This document shows positions 6,607 to 13,982 of a stretch of 15,185 bases of DNA, piece after piece. Position 1 is the stretch's first letter; each line of letters opens with the position of its first letter. The stretch is from an uncultured Clostridia bacterium. GTDB taxonomy: Bacteria > Bacillota > Clostridia > TANB77 > CAG-508. Made by a program: the position numbers and the translations under genes. The DNA is taken from contig CALXZS010000012.1 of NCBI GenBank assembly GCA_944393305.1, positions 1 to 15,185 on the forward strand, written 5' to 3'. Under the pieces are notes generated by a model. The model made no database searches, was not told the DNA's origin, and saw only the letters and a program-made list of their open reading frames with translations.

Positions 6607-9222
6607 TTAAATCCATTCTTTGTATTTTCTTATATATTTTTTCTTTGCAATTAAAGCTACTATACAATAAAGTAGTGTAACTACAAATATTAAAACAATA
6701 TATCTTCCTGCTATTGGAACTAATCCTATCATGGCTCCTAATTTTGTAAATGGGAAAATTAGTCCAATTATTATTAATAATATTGAAGAAATATATACTG
6801 CCTTATGAGCATTACTTTGTACAAATGGTATTTTTGCTGTTCTTATTATATGCATTCCTATTAAGTTTGAAACTATGCTATAACTAAACCATATTGTTTG
6901 AAATGTAGCCGCTTCTCTCACATTGAAAAATACTAAAAGTGAGATGAAAACTATAATATCAAATATTGAACTTACTGGTCCCATAAATAGCATAAAATGT
7001 TTTAAACTTTTTATATCTAATTTTTTTGGCTTTTTTAAACTTTCTTCATCTACATTATCAAAAGGTAATGTCATTTGTCCAAAGTCATATAATAAACCTT
7101 CTACTAATAACTGTATTGGTGTTTCTGGTAAAAATGGTAAAAATGCACTTGCTATTATTACTGATACAACTTCTCCAAAATTGAAACTTGTAGATAGTTT
7201 TATGTATTTCATTAAATTGACAAATGTTCTTCTTCCTTCTGTAACTCCATCTAATAGTACATTTAAATCTTTTTCAAGAAGTATTATATCTGCTGTTTCT
7301 TTTGCAATATCAACAGCTGTATCTACTGAAATTGCAACATCTGAATTTGTAAGTGATGGACCATCATTAATTCCATCTCCCATATACCCTACAACATTAT
7401 TACCTTGTTTAAGTACTCTAATTATTCTAGCTTTTTGAATTGGTGATAGTTTTGCAAATATATTATTTTTCTTTACGAGTCTCATTACCCCTGAATCAGA
7501 CAGTTTGTCCAACCTACTGCCCAATATAATTTCTTTAGATTTAATTCCAACTTTATCACAAACATTTTTCGTAACTTCTGCATTATCTCCCGTAAGTACT
7601 ATTACCCTAATTCCAGCTTTATTAAGTTTTTCTATTGATTGTTTTGCTGTTTCCTTTGGTGGATCAATAAATCCTATAAAACCTATAAAAGTCATGTCTT
7701 TTTCATCTGACACATTAAAGCTGGTCAATTCTGTACCTGTTTCTTTTGTGCAAATTCCTAAAACTCTAAATCCTTTTTTATTTAATTCTTTACATGTTTT
7801 TAATATTTTATTTTTAAGTTCACTATTTATATTGATTGTTTGATTATTATATTTTACTTTTGTGCATACATTTAAAATCTCTTCTACTGCACCTTTTGTT
7901 ATCATTTCTTGTTTATTATTTTCTTTTACTATAATAGATAATCTTCTTCTAGAAAAATCAAAAGGAATTTCGTCTATTTTTATAAATTGTTTTTGTAAAT
8001 TTTGTAAACTTTCTTCACTTCCCTTTTTTATAATAGCTTCATCTATGCTTCCATTTAAACCACTTTGAAAAATTGCATTTAAGTATGCATATTCTAGTAT
8101 TTGTTTATCTTCTATACCTTCTACATTTATATATTTTTCAACTACTATTTTATCTTCTGTTAAAGTACCAGTTTTATCTGTGCATAATATATTCATTGCT
8201 CCAAAATTTTGTACTGCATCTAATTTTTTTACAATGGTTTTCTTTTTAGACATTCTAACTGCACCTTTTGAAAGGCTTGATGAAAGTATAACTGGTAATA
8301 AAAGTGGTGTTATTGTAATAGCTATTGCTACTGCAAATGAAAAGGCTGTAACAATATCATGTTTCCATGCATTTAGTAAAAATACTAATGGTATCATTGC
8401 AAGCATAAAGTGCATTAATAATTTACTTATATTTTCAATTCCTTTTTGAAAAGCTGTTTTAGGTCTGCTGTTTGAAATAGTATGTGCCACTTTTCCGAAA
8501 TAACTTGAATCTCCTGTTTTTATAACTATACCTTTTCCAGTTCCAGATACTACATTTGTTCCCATAAAGCATATATTATCTAGGTCTGAAATGTTGTCTA
8601 TTTCTTCAATAGAAAGTTTTGTTTCTACTTGTTTTTGTACACTATCTGATTCACCAGTTAAAGCAGATTGTCCAACATATAAATCCTTAGCTTCTATTAT
8701 TCTTAAATCAGCTGGTATCATGCTACCTGCTGATAAAACTACTACATCTCTCAAAACCACTTGATTAATTGGTATTTTTATTTCTTTTCCATCTCTAATT
8801 ACATTTGTAGTTGTAGCAACTAGGTCTTTTAACTTTTCTGCTGCCTTATTTGAACGATACTCTTCAAAAAATTCTAGAAAAGTGCTTGCTGTAACCAATA
8901 TTGCGATAACTATAATATTTGCATAACTTGGTGTTTCTGGCAAATAAATATCTGTATAAATTAAAACACAAACTATACCTAATAAAATGCAGTTAAATGG
9001 AGAAAATAAGCTTTCTGCTAAATAATTATACCATCTTTTTGGTTTTGCTTGTTTTATTTCGTTTAGTCCATTATATTTTAGTAAATCGTTTGCTTTTTGC
9101 TTTGATAGTCCTTTTTCACTAACTTTATATTTTTTTATAAACTCTTCTTTAGGTAAAGTTGATTCTTCACCATATAATTTACTTATATCTACTTCTTCTT
9201 TTGAATTTTCCAAAAAAATCAT
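6607..9222 (-). CDS. P-type ATPase, MgtA/MgtB-like (magnesium-transport family), with altered ion-site residues
   Basis: Integral-membrane cation pump of 871 aa. Order: N-terminal cytosolic segment, two helices (about 74-117), actuator domain with TGES (189-192), helices 3-4 (about 270-318), phosphorylation site CTDKTGT with D349, nucleotide domain with FDFSRRRLS (421-429) and KGA (443-445), hinge VLTGDN and GDGIND (616-620), then six helices. MKYIKLSTSFNFG and SAFLPFLPETPIQLL closely resemble P3B MgtA pumps. Two conserved membrane positions differ: helix 4 has TPLLLP where MgtA has TPEMLP (L307 for Glu), and helix 5 has NFGE where MgtA has NFGN (E684). D713 of LLYD is kept. The cargo is therefore uncertain. 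AAGGAG (9228-9223) abuts the ATG at 9222 with no spacer; TTG at 9213-9211, spaced 9, may be the real start. Last gene of the uvrC operon. Confidence 0.85.
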   Translation of the reverse strand: MIFLENSKEEVDISKLYGEESTLPKEEFIKKYKVSEKGLSKQKANDLLKYNGLNEIKQAKPKRWYNYLAESLFSPFNCILLGIVCVLIYTDIYLPETPSYANIIVIAILVTASTFLEFFEEYRSNKAAEKLKDLVATTTNVIRDGKEIKIPINQVVLRDVVVLSAGSMIPADLRIIEAKDLYVGQSALTGESDSVQKQVETKLSIEEIDNISDLDNICFMGTNVVSGTGKGIVIKTGDSSYFGKVAHTISNSRPKTAFQKGIENISKLLMHFMLAMIPLVFLLNAWKHDIVTAFSFAVAIAITITPLLLPVILSSSLSKGAVRMSKKKTIVKKLDAVQNFGAMNILCTDKTGTLTEDKIVVEKYINVEGIEDKQILEYAYLNAIFQSGLNGSIDEAIIKKGSEESLQNLQKQFIKIDEIPFDFSRRRLSIIVKENNKQEMITKGAVEEILNVCTKVKYNNQTININSELKNKILKTCKELNKKGFRVLGICTKETGTELTSFNVSDEKDMTFIGFIGFIDPPKETAKQSIEKLNKAGIRVIVLTGDNAEVTKNVCDKVGIKSKEIILGSRLDKLSDSGVMRLVKKNNIFAKLSPIQKARIIRVLKQGNNVVGYMGDGINDGPSLTNSDVAISVDTAVDIAKETADIILLEKDLNVLLDGVTEGRRTFVNLMKYIKLSTSFNFGEVVSVIIASAFLPFLPETPIQLLVEGLLYDFGQMTLPFDNVDEESLKKPKKLDIKSLKHFMLFMGPVSSIFDIIVFISLLVFFNVREAATFQTIWFSYSIVSNLIGMHIIRTAKIPFVQSNAHKAVYISSILLIIIGLIFPFTKLGAMIGLVPIAGRYIVLIFVVTLLYCIVALIAKKKYIRKYKEWI

Positions 9223-9241
9223 CTCCTTAGTACATATTTTA

Positions 9242-9892
9242 CTATATTATTTTCCAATCTGGTAGTGTTTCAAATGTCATTTCTTTTTTTGTTATTGGAT
9301 GAATTATTGTTAATTTATATGCCCAAAGACATATAGGATTTCCCTTTCCTCTTCCGTGATATTTACTATCTCCATATATTGCATGCATTCTACTTGATAA
9401 TTGTACTCTTATTTGATGATGTCTTCCTGTATGCAAATTTATTTTTAATAATGATAAATTTTGCTTTTTATCATATTTTAGCACTTCGTAATCTAATATG
9501 GCTTGTTTTGCATTCTTTTTTGTCTTTTTTACAACATAACTTCTGTTATTTTTTTCATCTTTCCACAAATAATCAACAAGTGTATCTTTTTCCTTTTCCA
9601 TTTTTCCATTACATAGTACTAAATATTCTTTTTTAAATGTTTTGTTCCTAACTTCTTCACTTAGCCTTGACGCTGCTTTTGAAGTTTTTGCAAATACCAT
9701 TACTCCGCCAACAGGTCTATCTAACCTATGTACTAAACCTAGGTATACATTCCCTGGTTTATTGTATTTTTCTTTCAAATATTTTTTTATAATGCTTAGC
9801 ATGTCCTCATCTTCTGTTTTATCTGCTTGTGATGGAACATTTATCATTTTTTCTACAACTATTATGTGATTATCTTCATATATTACTTTCAT
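9242..9892 (-). CDS. RluA-family pseudouridine synthase, catalytic domain only
   Basis: Isomerises uridine to pseudouridine in RNA. The protein is 216 aa and begins directly with the catalytic domain (VIYEDNHIIVVEK), so it lacks the S4 RNA-binding domain of RluD-like enzymes and resembles compact RluA/RluC-like forms. The hallmark motif VHRLDRPVGGVMVFAKT (54-70) contains the catalytic aspartate D58. GRHHQIRVQLS and the later YGDSKYHG segment complete the family pattern. The RNA target cannot be read from sequence. The ATG at 9892 has only a weak ribosome binding site. A good GGAGGAA lies about 20 bases upstream, at the end of the previous gene, so expression may depend on coupling across the 15-base gap. 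It is 19 bases upstream of the ATPase gene. Confidence 0.92.
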   Translation of the reverse strand: MKVIYEDNHIIVVEKMINVPSQADKTEDEDMLSIIKKYLKEKYNKPGNVYLGLVHRLDRPVGGVMVFAKTSKAASRLSEEVRNKTFKKEYLVLCNGKMEKEKDTLVDYLWKDEKNNRSYVVKKTKKNAKQAILDYEVLKYDKKQNLSLLKINLHTGRHHQIRVQLSSRMHAIYGDSKYHGRGKGNPICLWAYKLTIIHPITKKEMTFETLPDWKII

Positions 9893-9907
9893 GATTAATT
9901 TTTACTT

Positions 9908-10771
9908 TTATTCCTCCCATCTACCATAAATTCCGCAAGGTAGAATTAATTTTGAATTTGTCATTGGAAGTCCTATTTCTCCATGACTAAACTTCCCTTT
10001 TGCCTTTTTTGGCATATACAGTCTAAGTAAATTCTCTAATACTTGACTTGATATTCCTGTTGTATATGAATTAATTAGGAAAAATAGTGGTTTTTCTGAT
10101 AATACATTCATACATAGTTCTATTAAAGTTGCTATATTTTCTTCAAACTTCCATACTTCTCCATTTGCACCTCTTCCATATGATGGCGGATCCATTATTA
10201 TTCCATCATATTTATTGCCTCTTCTTATTTCCCTATTCACAAATTTTACAACATCATCTATTAAAAATCTTACTGGTCTTTCTCTTAAACCAGATGATGT
10301 AACATTTTCTTTTGCCCACTCACACATTCCTTTTGAGCTATCAACATGACAAACAGAAGCTCCTGCTTTTAAACACGCAACAGTAGCCCCTCCTGTGTAA
10401 GCGAATAAATTTAAAACTTTGATTTCTCTTTTACTGTTTTGGATTTTATTCATCATCCAATCCCAGTTTACAGCCTGCTCTGGGAAAAGACCAGTATGTT
10501 TAAATCCCATAGGCTTTACATTAAAGGTTAACTCGTTATATGTAATTTTCCATGATTTTGGAAGCTTATTTTTATAACTCCAATTTCCTCCTCCACTAGA
10601 ACTTCTTACATATCTAGCATCTGCTTTTTTCCATTTTTCTGGAAATGTTTTCTCTTTCCATATAATTTGTGGGTCTGGTCTTATTAATGTAATATTTCCC
10701 CATCTTTCTAGTTTTTCTCCATTTGCCATGTCTAGTATTTCATAATCTTGCCACTTATTTGCTACTTCCAT
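9908..10771 (-). CDS. RlmI/RlmK-like class I SAM-dependent methyltransferase
   Basis: Probable RNA methyltransferase of the COG1092 group (RlmI, RlmL C-terminal half). Its 287 aa comprise an N-terminal beta region (DYEILDMANGEKLERWGN, about 9-26), the linker GFKHTGLFPEQ (89-99), and a Rossmann-like domain. SAM motif I is LNLFAYTGGAT (120-130). HVDSSKGMCEWA (142-153) forms the second SAM contact. The catalytic loop is IIMDPPSYGRG (191-201). There is no N-terminal PUA domain, which RlmI has, so the exact target (rRNA cytosine or guanine) is unassigned. The ribosome binding site before the ATG at 10771 is only moderate (AAGGGAAG). It sits between a 34-codon membrane-protein ORF and an RNA pseudouridine synthase gene, so two RNA-modification enzymes are co-transcribed. 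Confidence 0.88.
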   Translation of the reverse strand: MEVANKWQDYEILDMANGEKLERWGNITLIRPDPQIIWKEKTFPEKWKKADARYVRSSSGGGNWSYKNKLPKSWKITYNELTFNVKPMGFKHTGLFPEQAVNWDWMMNKIQNSKREIKVLNLFAYTGGATVACLKAGASVCHVDSSKGMCEWAKENVTSSGLRERPVRFLIDDVVKFVNREIRRGNKYDGIIMDPPSYGRGANGEVWKFEENIATLIELCMNVLSEKPLFFLINSYTTGISSQVLENLLRLYMPKKAKGKFSHGEIGLPMTNSKLILPCGIYGRWEE

Positions 10772-10789
10772 TTTACTTCCCTTTCTATT

Positions 10790-10894
10790 TTATAAAGTTC
10801 CTAGTAATTGTACAAATTGATATAGTAATGCAAATATAACTGCTTGTACTATAACTGAACATATAACTAACCCTGTTATTATTTTTTTGCTCAT
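10790..10894 (-). CDS. 34-aa single-span hydrophobic small protein
   Basis: A short ORF in the 173-base gap between uvrC and the methyltransferase gene. The ATG (10894-10892) is preceded by GGGGG (10904-10900) within AAGGGGG, five bases away, one of the best ribosome binding sites in the window. The protein starts MSKKII, with two positive residues. It continues as one hydrophobic helix of about 22-25 residues (roughly 5-29, rich in Val, Ile, Leu and Ala with one Cys and one Gln) and ends VQLLGTL-TAA. Positive residues at the N-terminus predict a cytoplasmic N-terminus and an external C-terminus. It has the same orientation as its neighbours, 50 bases after the uvrC stop and 18 before the methyltransferase start. 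I recognise no family. Strong translation signal and clean membrane-helix pattern support a real gene; homologues would settle it. Confidence 0.66.
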   Translation of the reverse strand: MSKKIITGLVICSVIVQAVIFALLYQFVQLLGTL

Positions 10895-10944
10895 ATTTTC
10901 CCCCTTATAATTAATTTCATTATTAATTATATTCGGGAAATTTA

Positions 10945-12756
10945 CTAAATATTACTTAATTCGTCTTTTATTTTTCGTGCTAATTCTTCATTTATACCTT
11001 TTACTTTTGCAATTTCTTCCACATCTGCTTCTTTTATTTTTTGTACACTTCCAAATTTCTTTAGTAATAGTGCTTTTTTTGTTGTTCCTATTCCTTTTAT
11101 ATCATCTAAAGCTGATTTTGTCATTGCTTTATCTCTTAAAAACTTGTGGTAACCTATTGCTGTATCATGTACTGTATCTTGGAATTGTGTTATTAAATTA
11201 AATATATCCTCTGAAACTTCTATTTCATTTCTATTTTCGTCTATCAATGCTCTGGTTCTATGTTTGTCATTTTTTACCATTCCAAACACTCTTATGTCAA
11301 GACTTTTTCCATTTTCTATTTCCAAATTATGGATAGCTTTTAGTATTGCTCTTATTTGGGTAATTCCTCCATCTGCAAATATTACATCTGGAAGTCTGCC
11401 AAATCCATCATCTTCTTTATCTATTGAATGTCTTAATCTTCTTGTTACTACCTCTTCCATACATCTTGGGTCATCTTGCTCAAATACTGTTTTTATTTTG
11501 AATCTTCTTGATAAATTCTTTTTTATTATACCATCTATCATAACACACATACCTGCTACCATATATGTTCCAGATATGTTGGAAATATCAAAACATTCAA
11601 TTCTTCTAGGTAATTTATCTAACTTTAAAGCTTCTTTCATATCTACAATTATGTGTTGATTACTTTTTTTTTTATTTTTTAGTGTGATTTCAGCATTATT
11701 TTCTGCCATTTCTACAAGTCTTAATTTTTCACCTTTTTGAGGTGCTTTTATTTCAACTTTTCTTTCTGCCATCTGTGTAAGCCAAATTTCTAGAAGTTCT
11801 CTATCTTCAATATCTTCTTTTATCATAATTTTATTAGGAAAGAAACTTCGTCCTACATAATACTGTTTTATAAAGTCTGAAAGTATTTCTTTATCTTCTT
11901 CGTCATTTAGTCCCTTTAGGAAGAAATGGTCTCTTCCCACCATTTTACTATTTCTTACATAGAATATTTCTATACAAATTTCATATTCATCTCTATATAA
12001 TCCAATAACGTCTATATCATTTTCTGATATATTTGATACTTTTTGTTTTTGTGAAATTCTTTCTACTGCATTTATTTGGTCTCTTAATTCTGCTGCTTTC
12101 TCATATTCCATATTTTTAGATGCTATTTCCATTTTTTGCTCTAGTTCTTTTTTTACACTATCTGTTTTTCCTTCTAATATTGATATGATTTGAGCTATTT
12201 GCTTATGGTATTCTTCTTTTGTTATATATCCCATACATGGTGCTGAACATCTTTTTATATGGTAATTTAAACATGCTCTATCTTTGTATTTGAAACTTTT
12301 GCATTGTCTTATTTTAAATTTTGATTTTATAAATTCACACATTTCTTTAGCAGCTCCAGAGTTTGGATATGGTCCAAAATATTTTGCACCATCATTTAGT
12401 ATTCTTCTTGTCATGTATACATCTGGAAAGTCTGCTTTTACGTTTATTTTTATATATGGATATGTTTTATCATCTTTTAGAAGAACATTAAATTTAGGCA
12501 TGTTCTTTTTTATTAGATTACATTCTAATACTAAAGCTTCTGCCTCATTATCACATACTATATATTCGAAATGGTCTATTAATGATACCATGTTTTTTAT
12601 TCTTTGTGTCTTTTTGTTTTTTCTAAAATATTGTGTGACTCTTCTTTTTAATGAAATTGCTTTACCTACATATATTATGTTGTCATTTTTGTCATGCATA
12701 ATATATACACCTGGTTTGTTTGGCAATTTTTTTAGTTCTTCTTCTATATTAAACAT
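10945..12756 (-). CDS. uvrC: Excinuclease ABC subunit C
   Basis: Makes both incisions in nucleotide excision repair after UvrAB loads at damage. From the ATG at 12756 it is 603 aa, the usual size. Domains: GIY-YIG nuclease (KPGVYIM 14-20, YVGKA 29-33, R38/R39), four cysteines at about 152, 162, 170 and 174 as in iron-sulphur UvrC proteins, the UVR segment EYEKAAELRDQI that binds UvrB, the RNase-H-like nuclease (IECFDISNISGTYMVAGM, VIFADGGITQIRAI), and a C-terminal double helix-hairpin-helix (IKGIGTTKKALLLKKFGS, AKVKGINEELARKI). I prefer ATG 12756 because it gives the family start (LPNKPGVY near residue 15) and has AAGG about ten bases upstream. An in-frame TTG at 12777-12775 would add seven residues and is discussed in the findings. 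First gene of its operon. Confidence 0.94.
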   Translation of the reverse strand: MFNIEEELKKLPNKPGVYIMHDKNDNIIYVGKAISLKRRVTQYFRKNKKTQRIKNMVSLIDHFEYIVCDNEAEALVLECNLIKKNMPKFNVLLKDDKTYPYIKINVKADFPDVYMTRRILNDGAKYFGPYPNSGAAKEMCEFIKSKFKIRQCKSFKYKDRACLNYHIKRCSAPCMGYITKEEYHKQIAQIISILEGKTDSVKKELEQKMEIASKNMEYEKAAELRDQINAVERISQKQKVSNISENDIDVIGLYRDEYEICIEIFYVRNSKMVGRDHFFLKGLNDEEDKEILSDFIKQYYVGRSFFPNKIMIKEDIEDRELLEIWLTQMAERKVEIKAPQKGEKLRLVEMAENNAEITLKNKKKSNQHIIVDMKEALKLDKLPRRIECFDISNISGTYMVAGMCVMIDGIIKKNLSRRFKIKTVFEQDDPRCMEEVVTRRLRHSIDKEDDGFGRLPDVIFADGGITQIRAILKAIHNLEIENGKSLDIRVFGMVKNDKHRTRALIDENRNEIEVSEDIFNLITQFQDTVHDTAIGYHKFLRDKAMTKSALDDIKGIGTTKKALLLKKFGSVQKIKEADVEEIAKVKGINEELARKIKDELSNI

Positions 12757-12777
12757 TTTCTTTTTCCTTCCGGACAA

Positions 12778-12794
12778 CTCTCACTTTGTGAGAG
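12778..12794 (-). promoter_or_regulatory. Leader hairpin of uvrC between a ribosome binding site and a TTG start
   Basis: CTCTCAC (12778-12784) and GTGAGAG (12788-12794) form a perfect 7-bp stem with a 3-base loop. On the transcript it follows AAGGAG (12805-12800) and immediately precedes the in-frame TTG at 12777-12775. Folding would bring AAGGAG to about five bases from the TTG. There is no U tract right after it, so it is unlikely to be a terminator. Confidence 0.6.
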
Positions 12795-12815
12795 CTTTCT
12801 CCTTTTTCATAAAAA

Positions 12816-12844
12816 ATTATACCATATGTGCATGGTAAAAACAA
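12816..12844 (-). promoter_or_regulatory. Extended -10 promoter of the uvrC operon
   Basis: On the minus strand TATAAT (12821-12816) is preceded by TGG (TGnTATAAT) and lies 17 bases from TTGTTT (12844-12839). The predicted start, near 12809, leaves a leader of about 50 bases containing AAGGAG and the 7-bp hairpin. Confidence 0.8.
12820..12837. promoter_or_regulatory. Inverted repeat overlapping the uvrC -10 (possible operator)
   Basis: TACCAT (12820-12825) and ATGGTA (12832-12837) are perfect 6-base arms around ATGTGC. The repeat fills most of the promoter spacer and two bases of the -10, a classical repressor position. It does not match the GAACnnnnGTTC LexA box of Firmicutes, so the binding protein is unknown. 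The arms are short and chance is possible. Confidence 0.4.
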
Positions 12845-12883
12845 GGGATTGAAAATTATAGGCATATCTCTTTTTTTTATGAA

Positions 12884-12889
12884 TATACT
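12884..12889 (+). promoter_or_regulatory. Candidate -10 element of ylbJ (leaderless start)
   Basis: TATACT ends six bases before the ylbJ ATG at 12896. A transcript starting about 7 bases downstream of it would begin at the start codon itself. No good -35 is visible at 16-18 bases, so a different sigma factor or another start site is possible. Confidence 0.35.
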
Positions 12890-12895
12890 TGTCTT

Positions 12896-13915
12896 ATGAG
12901 AAGTTTTAAATTTTATTGTATATCTTTAAAGAAAAATATTTTACCAATTTTATTTTTATTATTTACTATTTGCCTACTTATATTTTCAAATAGTAATTTA
13001 ATAGCTACAAAGTCTGGTATTAGTTTATGGGCTAATTCAGTTGTGCCTTCCCTATTTCCATTTTTAGTTGCCACTGAACTTTTAAGCTATACAAATATAG
13101 TAAACTTTATTGGTCAAAAATTGGACAGATTTATGAAACCTATTTTTCATGTTCCTGGCATAAGTGCTTATCCTTTTGTTCTTGGCATGATTAGTGGTTA
13201 TCCAGTAGGAGCTAAAACTGTTTGTCAAATTTACAAAGAAGGTTTATGCACTAAAAAGGAAGCTGAAATTATGCTTGCTTATACTAATAATTCTGGACCT
13301 TTATTTATTGTTGGAACTGTTGGTATTTCTATGTTTGGAAGTACCACCATTGGTTTGATACTGCTTTTTACACATATATTAGCTTCTATTTCTGTTGGCA
13401 TTATATTGGGTAAATTTATAAAGAATGATAATGTAGCACTTCAAAATAGAATAATAAAAAACAAAAGGAAAACTATCACTTTTTCTTCATTAGGAGAAGT
13501 TTTAGGTAACAGTATTTTAAGTAGTATAAAAACTGTTTTGATGATTGGAGGTTTTGTTGTTATATTTTCAGTTATCATATCTATACTAAAAAATTCTGGA
13601 TTACTAAATTTTATATCTAGTATTTTTGGTAATTCTGAATTTATCTCTGGAATTATAACTGGACTACTCGAACTTACTAATGGTTTAAATAATATTAGCA
13701 ATATTCATGTAAAAGCAATTTCTGTAAATATTTTAATTAGTGCTTTTTTACTTGGATTTGCTGGACTTTCAATAATGTTACAGATTCTTAGTGTAGTTTC
13801 TAAAGAAAAACTTTCTATTAAGCCTTATATTATTGGAAAGATTTTGCAAGCTATACTTGCTACATTATATACATTTGTGATTTTACAACTTCCATTTTTT
13901 AATTTTAATTTATGA
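12896..13915 (+). CDS. ylbJ: YlbJ-type sporulation integral membrane protein (nucleoside-recognition/Gate family)
   Basis: Polytopic membrane protein of 339 aa. Helix-rich regions include about 14-34, 47-66, 90-108, 130-172, 213-233 and 263-335. Family hallmarks: SGISLWANSVVPSLFPFL (40-57), the ISGYPVGAKTV loop (99-109), and AYTNNSGPLFIVGTVG (128-143), which together match YlbJ. In Bacillus, YlbJ is made in the mother cell and is needed for proper spore formation. The family carries Gate domains, suggesting transport, but I infer no substrate. It is shorter than B. subtilis YlbJ (about 400 aa). No ribosome binding site precedes the ATG; the upstream bases are TATACTTGTCTT. No better in-frame start is visible. 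It is divergent from uvrC, and a NagZ-like gene follows 67 bases later on the same strand. Confidence 0.87.
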   Translation: MRSFKFYCISLKKNILPILFLLFTICLLIFSNSNLIATKSGISLWANSVVPSLFPFLVATELLSYTNIVNFIGQKLDRFMKPIFHVPGISAYPFVLGMISGYPVGAKTVCQIYKEGLCTKKEAEIMLAYTNNSGPLFIVGTVGISMFGSTTIGLILLFTHILASISVGIILGKFIKNDNVALQNRIIKNKRKTITFSSLGEVLGNSILSSIKTVLMIGGFVVIFSVIISILKNSGLLNFISSIFGNSEFISGIITGLLELTNGLNNISNIHVKAISVNILISAFLLGFAGLSIMLQILSVVSKEKLSIKPYIIGKILQAILATLYTFVILQLPFFNFNL

Positions 13916-13920
13916 CATTA

Positions 13921-13949
13921 TTGAAATTTTTTAATTAAAGATATAGAAT
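13921..13949 (+). promoter_or_regulatory. Possible promoter of the NagZ-like gene
   Basis: TTGAAA (13921-13926) and TAGAAT (13944-13949) are 17 bases apart, about 34 bases before the ATG at 13983. The region is very AT-rich, which raises the chance of accidental matches. No terminator hairpin separates ylbJ from this gene. Confidence 0.5.
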
Positions 13950-13982
13950 AAATTCATAATTTAATTTGAAAGGATTTTAATT

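Noticed and set aside
6923..7438. 171-codon plus-strand frame opposite the P-type ATPase
   Set aside because: It mirrors conserved ATPase codons, including the GDGIND region; no translation signal or family resemblance.
10772..10944. Promoter for the 34-codon ORF (TATAAT-like sequence just downstream of uvrC)
   Set aside because: A TATAAT-like match exists on the minus strand, but the -35 position reads TAATAT, so an independent promoter is not supported.
12820..12837. LexA (SOS) box at the uvrC promoter
   Set aside because: The palindrome arms are TACCAT/ATGGTA, not the GAAC/GTTC arms of Firmicute LexA sites.
12284..12838. 184-codon plus-strand frame opposite the uvrC N-terminus
   Set aside because: It is antisense to the conserved GIY-YIG domain of uvrC, has no recognisable motif and no convincing ribosome binding site.
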